Assembly: GCA_002344525.1 (NCBI GenBank)
Contig: DDTJ01000004.1
Coordinates: 1 to 41,190, forward strand
DNA from: Akkermansiaceae bacterium UBA2367
GTDB lineage: Bacteria; Verrucomicrobiota; Verrucomicrobiia; Verrucomicrobiales; DEV007
DNA: 41,190 bases
Direction: 5' to 3'
Program-made: the position numbers and the translations under genes
Notes under the pieces: model-generated
What the model saw: the letters and a program-made list of their open reading frames with translations, nothing else
What the model was told of the DNA's origin: nothing
Database searches by the model: none
Shown here: positions 1-8,623 of the stretch, one piece after another
Position numbering within the stretch: the stretch's first letter is position 1
Layout of the letters: each line of letters begins with the position of its first letter

Positions 1-619
1 CCTTCGCGGGGACGGGAGGGCGGGGGGTGGAGGGCGCGTCGTCCGCCGGGATCTCCAGATCGCCGATGGCGACAGGCATGGCCACTGGAGCGGGTTCGCC
101 CCCGGCGATGCCGGGAGCGGGGCGGGTCGCGGGCACCTCTTCCACGGGCATGGCCACGGGAGCTGCGACAGGAGCCGGGGCCGGAGGAGGGGAATCCGCC
201 GCGGGTTCCGGGACGGGAATCGTCGCCGGAGGCTCCTGGGCGGGCTCCTCCTGGAGCTTCGCCATGGCGGCTTCTTCGACTTTGGCGGCGGCTTCGGTCG
301 CCTTGGCCGCGACACGGTCGAGGACGCCGTCGTCCTTGGCTTTCGCGGCGGCGGCTTTCAAGGTCTCGGCATCGACGCCGTTGGCGTTCGATTGGAAGAT
401 GCGGGTGGCTTCGCGCACCGCTTCCTCGGGATCTTGGCGGATGCTATCGACGGCGGCGGCGGGATCCTGTTTCACGCTGCGGAGGACGTTGCGCAGGCGG
501 GGGTCGGACATGATGTTGCGTCCGGCTTCCTCGACCTTGGCGGCAGCGTCCTCCTGGGCGGGGAGGGGGTGCGAGAGGGATAGCGCGACGAGGGATATGG
601 CGAGCAGGGATCGGTTCAT
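1..619 (-). CDS. Exported Pro/Ala-rich protein, 3' end cut by window edge
   Basis: Reading on the minus strand from the ATG at 619, the frame stays open to base 1, giving 206 codons of a protein that continues outside the window. The N-terminus MNRSLLAISLVALSLSHPLPAQ is a typical Sec signal peptide ending near residue 22. The next ~110 residues are Ala/Glu/Lys-rich and probably helical, with repeated KVEEA segments. After that comes a Pro/Ala/Val-rich low-complexity linker with repeated PVAMPV. No enzymatic domain is visible. The gene starts 14 bp after the lptC-like gene and lies in the kdsA direction, so it probably belongs to the same envelope operon. An LptA/OstA-type domain could lie beyond the edge, as lptA often follows lptC, but nothing here shows it. 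Confidence 0.75.
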   Translation of the reverse strand, partial: MNRSLLAISLVALSLSHPLPAQEDAAAKVEEAGRNIMSDPRLRNVLRSVKQDPAAAVDSIRQDPEEAVREATRIFQSNANGVDAETLKAAAAKAKDDGVLDRVAAKATEAAAKVEEAAMAKLQEEPAQEPPATIPVPEPAADSPPPAPAPVAAPVAMPVEEVPATRPAPGIAGGEPAPVAMPVAIGDLEIPADDAPSTPRPPVPAK

Positions 620-633
620 GGCGGGTGGCGAGG

Positions 634-1206
634 TCAGGGGGTGTCCGTCTTCGTGGGGGCGGTGCCGGGCAGGTTGAAACCGGATGTGAGCCGTCCAGCG
701 TCGGGGACGACGAGATGCACGTTGCCGGTGAGGCGGGCGACTTGGTTGACGGTTTCGAAAGTCATCTTGTCCCCGGTCATGGTGAAGCGGGGCTGCCGGA
801 TGGTCGAGGGGGTCTTGCTGGCGAGTTCGCCGGCGACGAGATCGTAGGCGGCTTCGTCCATGGAGATCGTGGTCTCGGGATCGCCGGAGGAGTTGTAGAC
901 TTGGACGACGAGGTTGACGAGGTCGAGATGGCGCTCGTCGACTCGCGTGATGGAGTCGGCGGTCATCACGGATTTGAGCCTGTCCCCGGCGTAGGTCGGG
1001 ATGGCGATGCCTTTGAACTTCCGCCCGAAGGGCATGAGGCTGATGAGCTCCTGCGGCAAGGCCGACTTCACCACCGCCGTCGCGGGATTCTCGGGATCTG
1101 CGGCGGGCTGGCCGTCGGAGGCCGCTCCGCTGCCCGGGACGACGGCTCCGGCGAGGAGGCAGGCGGCGAGGCGGCGGACGAGGCGATGGCGGAGGGCGCG
1201 GATCAT
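634..1206 (-). CDS. lptC: LptC-like LPS export protein
   Basis: A 190-aa protein with an N-terminal signal or anchor segment (basic start, then a hydrophobic stretch at about residues 12-25). A beta-rich domain follows with the LptC/OstA-like pattern: DSITRVDERHLDL, SMDEAAYDL, GDKMTFETVNQVARLTGNV. In that family these repeats build the beta-jellyroll that carries LPS from the inner-membrane LptBFG complex to LptA. Its ATG overlaps the TGA of kdsA (ATGA at 1203-1206), which suggests translational coupling. Coupling of Kdo synthesis to LPS export genes supports the call. Length is close to E. coli LptC (191 aa). Similarity is by pattern only, so an LptA-like role is possible. Confidence 0.62.
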   Translation of the reverse strand: MIRALRHRLVRRLAACLLAGAVVPGSGAASDGQPAADPENPATAVVKSALPQELISLMPFGRKFKGIAIPTYAGDRLKSVMTADSITRVDERHLDLVNLVVQVYNSSGDPETTISMDEAAYDLVAGELASKTPSTIRQPRFTMTGDKMTFETVNQVARLTGNVHLVVPDAGRLTSGFNLPGTAPTKTDTP

Positions 1207-2051
1207 GCGGCAGGGCGGCGGACGAGGGCGTGGATCTCGCGCAATTGGACGAGGACGGGTTCGAGCCGGTCGAGTGGTATCTGGTTCGGGCCGTCGCTGG
1301 GGGCGTTCGCGGGATCGGGGTGGGTTTCGAGGAAAACCCCGTCGCAACCGGCGGCCACGGCAGCGCGGGCGAGGACGGGGGCGAGGCGGCCGTCGCCGCC
1401 GCTGGAGGCGCCTTCTCCGCCGGGACGCTGCACGGAGTGGGTCGCGTCGAAGACGACCCGCACGCCTGCTTCCTGCATCCAAGGGATGGCTCTCATGTCC
1501 GCGACGAGGTTGTTGTAGCCGAAGGTGGTGCCCCGTTCGGTGATGAAGTAGTTCCGGCAACCAAAGGCTTCGAGCTTGTCGGCTATGTTTCTAACGTCCC
1601 AAGGGGCGAGAAATTGGCCTTTTTTCACGTTCACGACCCGGCCCGTCTTCGCCGCGGCCTCGATCAGGTCGGTCTGGCGGCAGAGGAAGGCGGGGATCTG
1701 GAGCACGTCGACGAACTCGGCGGCGATGGAGGCCTCCTCGGCGGTGTGGATGTCGGTGGTCACGGGCGCTCCGATGGCGGCCCCGACCTCGGCGAGAAGG
1801 CGGCAGCCCTCCTCGCAGCCGACGCCCCGGAAGGATTTCCCCGAGCTGCGGTTGGCTTTGTCGTAGCTGGCTTTGAAGACGAAATCGACCCCGGCGGAGT
1901 CGGCGATGGCGCGGACGCGCGGCCCGACCTCGTGGAGGAAGGCGGGCGACTCGATCACACAGGGGCCGAGGATGAAAAGGGGTCGTTCCCCGCCGAGCCG
2001 ATAGGGTCCGATGGAGGGGGTTCCGGGGGCTGTTCCAAGATGCGCGTCCAA
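1203..2051 (-). CDS. kdsA: 3-deoxy-8-phosphooctulonate synthase
   Basis: KdsA condenses phosphoenolpyruvate with arabinose 5-phosphate to give Kdo 8-phosphate, the committed step of LPS inner-core Kdo synthesis in the cytoplasm. Family signatures are clear: GPCVIES near residue 30, KASYDKANRSS, TDIHTAEEA, LQIPAFLCRQTDL, VNVKKGQF, ERGTTFGYNNLVADMR, FDATHSVQRPGG and ETHPDPANAPSDGPN. The cysteine in GPCVIES and the DPANAPSDGPN loop are compatible with the metal-dependent class. No ATG lies near the family's usual N-terminus. A TTG at 2051 gives 282 aa, matching the ~280 aa typical of KdsA, and is chosen here. An upstream GTG at 2162 would add 37 non-conserved residues. The gene is divergent from the kinase gene and overlaps lptC by 4 bp. 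Confidence 0.93.
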   Translation of the reverse strand: MDAHLGTAPGTPSIGPYRLGGERPLFILGPCVIESPAFLHEVGPRVRAIADSAGVDFVFKASYDKANRSSGKSFRGVGCEEGCRLLAEVGAAIGAPVTTDIHTAEEASIAAEFVDVLQIPAFLCRQTDLIEAAAKTGRVVNVKKGQFLAPWDVRNIADKLEAFGCRNYFITERGTTFGYNNLVADMRAIPWMQEAGVRVVFDATHSVQRPGGEGASSGGDGRLAPVLARAAVAAGCDGVFLETHPDPANAPSDGPNQIPLDRLEPVLVQLREIHALVRRPAA

Positions 2052-2202
2052 GTGGAAAACTAACGCGGTGCGGGGGCCATGGCAAGCCCTTGGAGATTCG
2101 GATTTCCAAGGATCGAGGACCGATGCGGATTTGTCTGGACCTTGCCGGGCCGCCGGATACACTGGCGGCTCGCCGCACGGGAGTCCCGCGCGGGTTCCGC
2201 CG
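2052..2202. promoter_or_regulatory. Divergent intergenic region kdsA / kinase
   Basis: A 151-bp gap separates two divergent genes, so both promoters should lie here. On the plus strand TACACT (2158-2163) resembles a -10 box. The TTGTCT at 2131 is 21 bp away, which is too far for a standard sigma-70 promoter. No Shine-Dalgarno sequence precedes either start. Confidence 0.3.
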
Positions 2203-4599
2203 ATGGAAGAAGCCCCCCCAGCAGCCCCCTTGATCGAAGCTTGCCCCGAGTGCGGGAAGTCGCTCGACGTGTCGAGGGTGGCCCCGTATGCGAAGATCGA
2301 ATGCCCGCACTGCGCCGCCCCCGTCCGGGTGCGGGCGGAGATGGGCCAGTATCAGATCGTCGGCCTGCTCGGCGAGGGGGGGATGAGCCAGGTCTTCCGC
2401 GCCGTCGACCGCCACCTCGGGCGAGAGGTCGCGCTGAAGCTCCTGCATCAGTCGCTGGGGAGCGACGAGGCCCTCGTCGCGATGTTCGAGCGCGAGGCGA
2501 AGCTGACGGCCTCCATCGTCCATCCGAATGTGGTCAAGGTCTACACCGTGGGTCGGGACCGCGACTACTTCTTCATCGCGATGGAGCTGTTGCAGGCGGT
2601 CAGCCTCGAACAGCTCATCGCGAGCCGGGGCGCCCTGCCCGAGTCCGAAGTGCTGGGGATCGCCCTCGACGTGACGCACGGGTTGAAGGCGGCGCACGAG
2701 GAGAACCTCATCCACCGCGACATCAAGCCGGGGAACCTGCTCGTGACCGGCGGCGGCACGACGAAGCTGGTCGATTTCGGCCTCGCTCTGCAGCAGGATG
2801 GCGAGGATCTCTCGGAGGATCTCTGGGCGACGCCTTTCTACGTGCCGCCGGAGAAGCTGGACGGCGCGCCCGACACTTTTCTCGGCGACCTCTACAGCCT
2901 CGGCGCGACCCTCTACCACGCCCTCGCGGGGCGGCCTCCTTTCGACGCGAACACTTCTTCGCTGGAGGAGTTGAAGACGATCAAGAAGCAGTCCGTCAAT
3001 CTGAAGTCGGTCGCGCCGAGGTTGTCAAAGGCGACAGTGAAGCTCGTCGAGACGATGATGGCCTACCGTCCCGAGGATCGCATCCCGTCCTACGACAAGC
3101 TCATCGAGCAGATCGAGGAGCTGCGGCGGCAGCGGGACGGGATCGAGCCGTCGGGGAGACCGAAGCGGAGAGGCAAGGACAGAAGGCCGCTGATCGGAGC
3201 GGCGGCGATCCTCCTCGCTGTCGTCGTGGGGGGCGTATGGCTTTCCCCCGACAAGGAGGAACCGGGCGAGGCGGGCGGCCTCGACATCCGCGAGGGGGAG
3301 CGCGTCATCACCGTCGGCGACAGCAGTATCGCGGACCAGTTCCTCGGGGGGCGCGAGCATTTGGTCGCAGGGAAATTCCGCGAGGCGGAAAAAGTCTTCG
3401 CCGATCTGTCTGCCAACACGGAGACGCCGCCCTCGACCCGGATCTGGTGCCATTTCTTTCTCGGAACGATCCGCCTTTTCAACGGCGAGGCGGAGCTCTC
3501 CCGCGAGTCTTTCCGCAAGGTCCTCCAGATTCAGGACACGACCGATGAGGGGCCGTCCGAGGCCGTCGCCTTTCTGAAACGCGCCGCCTACGGCTTGGCT
3601 GACCCGCTTCCGCTCCTCCCCGCCGACGCGGCTTTCGCCTCTGATTCCATCGAGGCGCTCGGGTTGCTGACCGCTGGTTTGAAAAACTGGCAGCACGGCG
3701 AATGGGAATCAGGTGCCGCCCTCCTCCAATCCTTCGCGGAGAGCCGTCCGCCCGCCGACTATCCTTGGCTCGGGCGTCTCAAGGCCCGCGTCGAGCCCTT
3801 CCTCGCCGATGTTGCGACGATCCGTTCGCTGCCGAACCCGTCCGCCTCGTCCTCGGAAACGGAGCTCGCCTCCATGGCCGGGGTCTTGAAAAAAGGGGCG
3901 GAATCGCTTCGCACTCGCGGGGCGGCCCCCCTCTTCGTGAAGCGCCGTCTCGACCGCATCGACGAAATCCGCAAGCTGGCCGCCGTCAAACCGGTCGTCG
4001 AACCGGACATCGCCGCCACCACGCCCCCGGACACCCCCGCGCCGACGGCGGACGCCCCCACGCCGGCCGAGGAGGCCGAGATCGATCGACTCAGAGCGGT
4101 GGCCGCCTCCCTTTCCTCCCTTGCCGGGACCCTGCGCTTTGCCGAGGGGGAGGCTGGCCTCCGGAGCGAGGAGTTGCAAACGCCGCTCGGCACCGCGATC
4201 CGCGACGAGTTGGTCCTCGCCTACGGACGGGCTGGAGCCTACCTCCCCTCCCTCGTGGCCCGGCTTAACGACTCCCCCTACAAAGGAGTGGTCCGTCGCC
4301 GCGAGGGCCGCCCCCTTGAGGCGACCGTCACCGCCGTCGATGCCGCCACCTTCCGTCTTGATCTCGGGTTCGGCCCGAACGAAATCGGGGTGGAGGATCT
4401 GGCTCCCGATTGGCTGATCGAGGCGGGGGAGAGGACCCTGCCTCCGCTTTCCGCCGACAGCGCGACGTTGTGGGGGGCGTGGGTGTATTTCGGACTCTTC
4501 ACCGGCCAAGGCCATCTCGTCGCCGCCAAGGCCGAGGCGCTCGCCGAGGTCGATCCCGACTTTGCCCGGAGCTGGTCGCTCGTGCAGCGGTTGCGCTGA
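2203..4599 (+). CDS. Membrane Ser/Thr protein kinase with N-terminal zinc ribbon
   Basis: A 798-aa Hanks-type kinase. Residues 14-37 hold two CxxC pairs (CPEC at 14-17, CPHC at 34-37), a zinc ribbon. The kinase domain runs from about 50 to 310: glycine loop GEGGMSQV (57-64), ATP lysine in VALK (K79), alpha-C Glu98, HRDIKPGN with catalytic D173, DFG at 191-193, and VPPEKL where APE is usual. Most catalytic residues are present, so activity is expected. One transmembrane helix (about 330-347) is followed by a ~450-aa extracytoplasmic region. That region has helical, TPR-like segments (EHLVAGKFREAEKVF; HFFLGTIRLFNGEAELSRESF) and a Pro/Thr linker near 600-625. The layout suggests an external sensor coupled to a cytoplasmic kinase. 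The start was chosen at the ATG nearest the zinc ribbon. The target is unknown. Confidence 0.88.
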   Translation: MEEAPPAAPLIEACPECGKSLDVSRVAPYAKIECPHCAAPVRVRAEMGQYQIVGLLGEGGMSQVFRAVDRHLGREVALKLLHQSLGSDEALVAMFEREAKLTASIVHPNVVKVYTVGRDRDYFFIAMELLQAVSLEQLIASRGALPESEVLGIALDVTHGLKAAHEENLIHRDIKPGNLLVTGGGTTKLVDFGLALQQDGEDLSEDLWATPFYVPPEKLDGAPDTFLGDLYSLGATLYHALAGRPPFDANTSSLEELKTIKKQSVNLKSVAPRLSKATVKLVETMMAYRPEDRIPSYDKLIEQIEELRRQRDGIEPSGRPKRRGKDRRPLIGAAAILLAVVVGGVWLSPDKEEPGEAGGLDIREGERVITVGDSSIADQFLGGREHLVAGKFREAEKVFADLSANTETPPSTRIWCHFFLGTIRLFNGEAELSRESFRKVLQIQDTTDEGPSEAVAFLKRAAYGLADPLPLLPADAAFASDSIEALGLLTAGLKNWQHGEWESGAALLQSFAESRPPADYPWLGRLKARVEPFLADVATIRSLPNPSASSSETELASMAGVLKKGAESLRTRGAAPLFVKRRLDRIDEIRKLAAVKPVVEPDIAATTPPDTPAPTADAPTPAEEAEIDRLRAVAASLSSLAGTLRFAEGEAGLRSEELQTPLGTAIRDELVLAYGRAGAYLPSLVARLNDSPYKGVVRRREGRPLEATVTAVDAATFRLDLGFGPNEIGVEDLAPDWLIEAGERTLPPLSADSATLWGAWVYFGLFTGQGHLVAAKAEALAEVDPDFARSWSLVQRLR

Positions 4600-4610
4600 G
4601 GCGGGAGCTG

Positions 4611-4737
4611 AAATCCGAAATCCGAAATCCGAATTTGGCCTCCGGCGACCGCTGATCTTCGCTGATCTTTTCGGGGCGTGGAAAAAATCAGCGAGGCTCC
4701 ACCTCGAAAAATTCGGATTTCGGATTTCGGATTTCGG
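4611..4737. repeat. Nested inverted tandem arrays (7-bp and 10-bp units)
   Basis: The left arm (4611-4635) is three copies of AAATCCG plus AATT. The right arm (4710-4734) is its exact 25-bp reverse complement. Between them lies a second inverted pair: CGCTGATCTT twice in tandem (4650-4669), then an inverted copy at 4681-4693 (12 of 13 bp complementary). The structure fills the gap between the kinase stop and clpX, and could fold into a very long hairpin. The AAATCCG unit recurs at 9973-10022. Confidence 0.9.
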
Positions 4738-4751
4738 TTTTCCTTACCGTC

Positions 4752-6359
4752 ATGCCAAGCAAGGACGACGACAAGAACCCGCTCCCCGATCCCGAGGAGA
4801 TCGCGAAGAAACTCACCGACTTCTTCCGCACGAGCTTCGGCGAGCAGGTCTCCGTGACCGCGATGCCTGCGGAGGACGCCTTCAGGACTGCCCACGAGCC
4901 GGATGGCGAGGATCACGACCTGCGCTCCGACGACAGCGAGTCCCCCATCCTCGGCTTCGATCTCATCCCCCGCCAGATCAAGGAGCATCTCGACCGCTTC
5001 GTGATCCGGCAGGACGAGGCGAAGAAGGCCCTCGCCATCGCCGTGTGCGACCACTACAACCACGCGAAATACCTCAAGCGCCTCGCCGAGACCGATCCGG
5101 CGGCGGCGAAGCGGATCGAGTTCGCGAAGCAGAACGTCATCGTCGTCGGCCCCACCGGGGTGGGCAAGACCTATCTCGTCAAGCACATCGCCGAGCTCAT
5201 CGGCGTGCCCTTCGTGAAGGCCGACGCGACGAAGTTTTCCGAGACCGGATACGTCGGCGGCGACGTGGACGACCTCGTGCGCGAGCTGGTGCGCAAGGCC
5301 GACGGCAATGTCGAGCTGGCCCAGTATGGCATCGTCTACCTCGACGAGATCGACAAGATCGCCACCGCATCGAACGCCGGCGGCCGCGACGTGAGCGGGC
5401 GAGGGGTGCAGACGACCCTGCTGAAGCTGATGGAGGAGACCGAGGTGCCCGTGCGCAACCCCCAGGACATGCAGTCGCAGATGCAGGCCATGTTCGAGAT
5501 GAGCCGCACCGGGAAATCCACGCGGGAGACGATCAACACGCGGCACATCCTCTTCATCGTCAGCGGGGCCTTCTCGGGATTGGAGAAGATCATGGAGCGC
5601 CGCCTGCGCCAAGGCCCCATCGGCTTCGTCACCGACGCCGGGGAGGAGCGGGGCGAGGTCGCGGACGCGTCGCGCGAGCCGGTCACGCAGGACTTCATCG
5701 ACTTCGGCTTCGAGGCCGAGTTCATCGGCCGCCTTCCCGTGCGCGTCGTCTGCGACTCCCTCTCCGCCGACGATCTTTTCGACATCATGAAGCATTCCGA
5801 GGGCAGCCTCATCCGCCAGTATGAGCGCGAGTTCGAGGCTTTCGGCATCCGCGCCGAGTTCGCCGACGACGCCCTCCGCGCCATCGCCGGGGCCGCCGCT
5901 CGGGAAAAAACCGGGGCGCGCGGGCTGATGACCGTCTCCGAGCGGCTCCTGCGCGGTTTCAAATTCGAGCTGCCCGGCACCACCGTGACCGAGCTGAAGA
6001 TCGACGAGTCCGTCGTCGTCGATCCCGCCTCGGCCCTCGCCGCCCTGCTCGCCTCCGCCACGCCCGCGGGCGACGCCAAGGCGGTGTCCGAGATCGCCGC
6101 CTTCCGCCGGAAGTTCGAGAGCGAGCACGGCGTGCGCCTCGCCTTCGACGCTGGAGCCGTCGCCCGGGTCGCCGAGCTTGCCTCGGAGGCCGGGAAAAGC
6201 ATTCCCGAGTTCTGCGCCGGGAAATTCCGGGACTTTCATTTCGGCCTCCAGCTCATCCGCAAGAACACCGGGCAGACCGTCTTCCCCGTCACCGCCGAGG
6301 CGGTCGAGGACCCTGACAAATACCTCAGCAACCTGGTGGTGGCGAGCTATCGGGGGTAG
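4752..6359 (+). CDS. ClpX-like AAA+ unfoldase without zinc-binding domain
   Basis: A 535-aa AAA+ protein of the ClpX branch. It has Walker A GPTGVGKT (133-140), pore loop GYVG (166-169), Walker B IVYLDEID (194-201), arginine finger region GRLPV (R327) and sensor-2 GAR (R390). The loop around 289-292 reads PIGF, matching the IGF loop that docks ClpX on ClpP, so a protease partnership is plausible. Two things are unlike standard ClpX (~420 aa). The first ~65 residues are acidic and contain no C4 zinc-binding domain. About 110 extra residues follow the usual C-terminus, and there is a Met/Gln-rich insert near 235-260. This is therefore likely a ClpX paralogue with different substrate or adaptor recognition. 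No clpP gene is adjacent. Confidence 0.85.
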   Translation: MPSKDDDKNPLPDPEEIAKKLTDFFRTSFGEQVSVTAMPAEDAFRTAHEPDGEDHDLRSDDSESPILGFDLIPRQIKEHLDRFVIRQDEAKKALAIAVCDHYNHAKYLKRLAETDPAAAKRIEFAKQNVIVVGPTGVGKTYLVKHIAELIGVPFVKADATKFSETGYVGGDVDDLVRELVRKADGNVELAQYGIVYLDEIDKIATASNAGGRDVSGRGVQTTLLKLMEETEVPVRNPQDMQSQMQAMFEMSRTGKSTRETINTRHILFIVSGAFSGLEKIMERRLRQGPIGFVTDAGEERGEVADASREPVTQDFIDFGFEAEFIGRLPVRVVCDSLSADDLFDIMKHSEGSLIRQYEREFEAFGIRAEFADDALRAIAGAAAREKTGARGLMTVSERLLRGFKFELPGTTVTELKIDESVVVDPASALAALLASATPAGDAKAVSEIAAFRRKFESEHGVRLAFDAGAVARVAELASEAGKSIPEFCAGKFRDFHFGLQLIRKNTGQTVFPVTAEAVEDPDKYLSNLVVASYRG

Positions 6360-6400
6360 GGGAGAGTGGAGGCGGCGTCCCGTGTTTCCGCTATCCTATG

Positions 6401-6829
6401 TCAAAGACGGCGAAGCAGCATCCAGATCAAGAGAACCGAGAAGAGGACCATCCACACGAGCGAGCTGCCGAAATGCCGCTGCAAGTGTTTGCGCAAAAGA
6501 GGATCGTCGGATGCGACACGCAACTGTTGGGCGTACCAGATCGAGGCGATCGCACTGCCGACAACCGTGGCTGCAAGGGGTGACCAGAAGATGACAAAAC
6601 CCGAATTCCCAGTCCAAGCGAATTCGATGATCGCGAACAGAGCGAAGATGGGGAAAGATATCCAATACGACCATGGAGGATGCAGCCTCCGCAATTCCTC
6701 CGGCGGCAGGGTCGCCTCCTCGGCCACCTCCTCCAGCGGTCGCCTCACGATAAGGGCGAAAAGCCACGCCGCCAGCGCCAGCGCAAACGCTGCACCGAGA
6801 GCGACTGCGATGGCCTTCCAAGTTTCCAT
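6401..6829 (-). CDS. Small membrane protein, unknown function
   Basis: A 142-aa protein with about four hydrophobic segments: residues ~7-28, ~54-72, ~77-97 and ~121-138. The first cytoplasmic or periplasmic loop reads RRPLEEVAEEATLPPEELRR. I do not recognise the family. The gene starts 7 bp after the gpsA stop in the same direction, so it is probably the last gene of the rsmD-waaA-plsY-gpsA operon. It converges with clpX, leaving only 41 bp between the stops. Confidence 0.7.
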   Translation of the reverse strand: METWKAIAVALGAAFALALAAWLFALIVRRPLEEVAEEATLPPEELRRLHPPWSYWISFPIFALFAIIEFAWTGNSGFVIFWSPLAATVVGSAIASIWYAQQLRVASDDPLLRKHLQRHFGSSLVWMVLFSVLLIWMLLRRL

Positions 6830-6836
6830 GGCGGGA

Positions 6837-7835
6837 TCAATCTGCCTCCGACCGTTGGTCCCGCTCCAGCAGTTCCCGCAGCGCCGCGACCGGAGGCTTG
6901 CCCTCGAAGAGCACCGCGTAGGCTTGGTCGATGAGGGGGGTGCGGACGCCTAGCCGGCGGGCGAGCTCGTGGACGTTCTTCGCGTTGGGGACGCCCTCCG
7001 CGACCTGCCCTGTCTCCGCGACGGCTTCGTCGAGGCTTTTGCCCGAGCCGAGGAGCCGTCCGACGCGGTTGTTTCGGCTGTGGACGCTGTAGCAGGTGAC
7101 GATGAGGTCGCCGATGCCGCTGAGCCCGCGGAAGGTCTCCTCGCGCGCGCCCATCGCGACGCCGAGGCGGGTCATCTCGGCGAGTCCGCGCGTGACCATG
7201 GCGGCCTTGGCGTTGTCCCCGAGTCCGAGCCCGTCGATGGCCCCGGCGGCGATGGCGAAGACGTTTTTGACGACGCCGCCGAGTTCGATGCCGACCACGT
7301 CGGTGCTCGTGTAGGTGCGGAACCAAGGGAGGGCAAAGACCTCCTGCACCTGCGCGGCGACGGCGGGATCGGTCGAGCCGACGGTGACGAGGGTGGCGAT
7401 GCGCCTCGCGACTTCCTCGGCGTGGCTAGGACCGGAAAGGACGGCGACAGGGTTGTCGGGCAGGATCTCCTCGATGAGCTCGTGCATCAGCTTGCCGGTG
7501 CCGGGGTCGATGCCCTTGGTGCAGCTGACGATCACCGTCGAAGGGGGGATGCCGATCTCGCGGAGCTGCCCGAGGACGGACCGGGCGACCTGGGAGGGCA
7601 CGACGACGAGGATCATCGGCGCGTCGTGGACCTCGGCGATCTCGACGGTGGCGCGGATGGAATCGGGAAGAACGATTTCGGGCAGGTAGCGGGAGTTCCG
7701 GTGGTCCGAGTTGATCTCGTCGGAGACGGCGGGCTCGTTGCCGTAGAGGACGACTTCGAGCCCCCGGTCGGCGAGGGCGATGGAGAGGGCGGTGCCCCAG
7801 CTCCCGGCTCCGAGGACGGCGGCTTTGGTGGTCAT
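6837..7835 (-). CDS. gpsA: NAD(P)-dependent glycerol-3-phosphate dehydrogenase
   Basis: GpsA reduces dihydroxyacetone phosphate to sn-glycerol 3-phosphate, the backbone for phospholipids. The 332-aa protein opens with the Rossmann motif VLGAGSWGTALS (residues 7-18). It contains the family blocks VSCTKGI, LSGPSHAEEVA, ELGGVVKNVFAIAAGAIDGLGLGDNAKAA (read in parts) and GDLIVTCYS. The chosen ATG at 7835 lies one base after the TGA of plsY. The longer upstream reading would overlap plsY. The next enzyme step, acylation of glycerol 3-phosphate, is encoded by plsY directly upstream, so the pair forms a phospholipid-precursor module. Confidence 0.95.
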   Translation of the reverse strand: MTTKAAVLGAGSWGTALSIALADRGLEVVLYGNEPAVSDEINSDHRNSRYLPEIVLPDSIRATVEIAEVHDAPMILVVVPSQVARSVLGQLREIGIPPSTVIVSCTKGIDPGTGKLMHELIEEILPDNPVAVLSGPSHAEEVARRIATLVTVGSTDPAVAAQVQEVFALPWFRTYTSTDVVGIELGGVVKNVFAIAAGAIDGLGLGDNAKAAMVTRGLAEMTRLGVAMGAREETFRGLSGIGDLIVTCYSVHSRNNRVGRLLGSGKSLDEAVAETGQVAEGVPNAKNVHELARRLGVRTPLIDQAYAVLFEGKPPVAALRELLERDQRSEAD

Positions 7836-7836
7836 G

Positions 7837-8475
7837 TCAGGGGGAAGGAGAGGAGACGGTCTTGGTCCCGATACGGCGCTCCTCACCTCGGCGGAGGCGC
7901 GCGATGTTGGGCCGGTGCCTCCAGATGGCGAGGAAGGCGGCGAAAAAGGCGAAGCCGAGGACGACGGCGTCCCATTTCCCCGTCAGCAGGCTCTGGACGA
8001 GGAGAGTCGTGGGAATGATGATGGCCGCGGCGATGGAAGCGACGGAGACATAGCGGCTGGTGAGGAGGGCGACGATCCAAGTGACCAAGGCGATGAGCAG
8101 CGCCCAAGGCATGATGGGCAGGATCGCGCCCGCCGTCGTGGCGATGCCCTTGCCGCCCTTGAAGCCGAGCCAGAAGGTGTAGTTGTGCCCGAGGATCGCG
8201 GCGAGGGCGGTGGCGATGTGGATGGCGGAGGAGTCCGAGACGGATCGCGCGAGGAGGACAGGGAGGAGCCCTTTCAGCATGTCGAGGACGAGCACGGCGA
8301 TGCCGACGGGCTTGCCGAGGACGCGGAGGGCGTTGGTCGCGCCGATGTTGCCGCTGCCGTGCTGGCGCAGGTCGAGGCCGCGCAGCCTCCCGGCGAGGAA
8401 TCCGAAGGGCGTCGCCCCGGCGACATAGGCGACGGGGACGGGCCAGGCTTCTCGGAGGAGTTCGGCGGCGGACAT
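7837..8475 (-). CDS. plsY: Acyl-phosphate:glycerol-3-phosphate acyltransferase
   Basis: PlsY is an integral inner-membrane enzyme that moves an acyl group from acyl phosphate to glycerol 3-phosphate. The 212-aa protein has the family's three conserved loops: GATPFGFLAGRLRGLDLRQHGSGNIGATN near residues 20-47 (the HGSGNIGATN core), GHNYTFWLGFKGGKGIATT (~96-114), and the C-terminal RHRPNIARL. At least five hydrophobic helices separate them. Length matches the family (~200 aa). The gene sits 142 bp after waaA and 1 bp before gpsA. Confidence 0.95.
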   Translation of the reverse strand: MSAAELLREAWPVPVAYVAGATPFGFLAGRLRGLDLRQHGSGNIGATNALRVLGKPVGIAVLVLDMLKGLLPVLLARSVSDSSAIHIATALAAILGHNYTFWLGFKGGKGIATTAGAILPIMPWALLIALVTWIVALLTSRYVSVASIAAAIIIPTTLLVQSLLTGKWDAVVLGFAFFAAFLAIWRHRPNIARLRRGEERRIGTKTVSSPSP

Positions 8476-8587
8476 GGGCGGGGGGTTCCGGAGACAATGG
8501 TGGAGGCGACGGGCGGGTCTGTCCAGCGCCGCGTTCCTGCAAGGTCGAGGAGTGGCGGAGGCTGCCGCGCGAATCTGGCCCCTGTCT

Positions 8588-8623
8588 CCTTGAAATTGCG
8601 GAATCCATTCCGAAATTTCAAGG
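8588..8623. other. Long hairpin over the waaA stop codon
   Basis: A 36-nt inverted repeat runs from CCTTGAAATT to AATTTCAAGG with CGGAAT/ATTCCG inside. The stem is about 17 bp with one mismatch, or nearly so, and has a tiny loop. It includes the TGA of waaA (8618-8620). There is no T-run, so it may attenuate or stabilise mRNA between waaA and plsY rather than terminate transcription. Confidence 0.6.

Noticed and set aside
2011..2202. N-terminal extension of the kinase (start at 2011)
   Set aside because: The extra 64 residues overlap the kdsA start region in antisense and show no domain; the zinc ribbon follows the ATG at 2203.
4278..6239. Long minus-strand open frame (653 codons) opposite the kinase and clpX-like genes
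   Set aside because: It spans two well-supported genes on the other strand and the repeat between them, and its Gly/Ala/His/Asp-rich composition is typical of antisense GC-rich frames.
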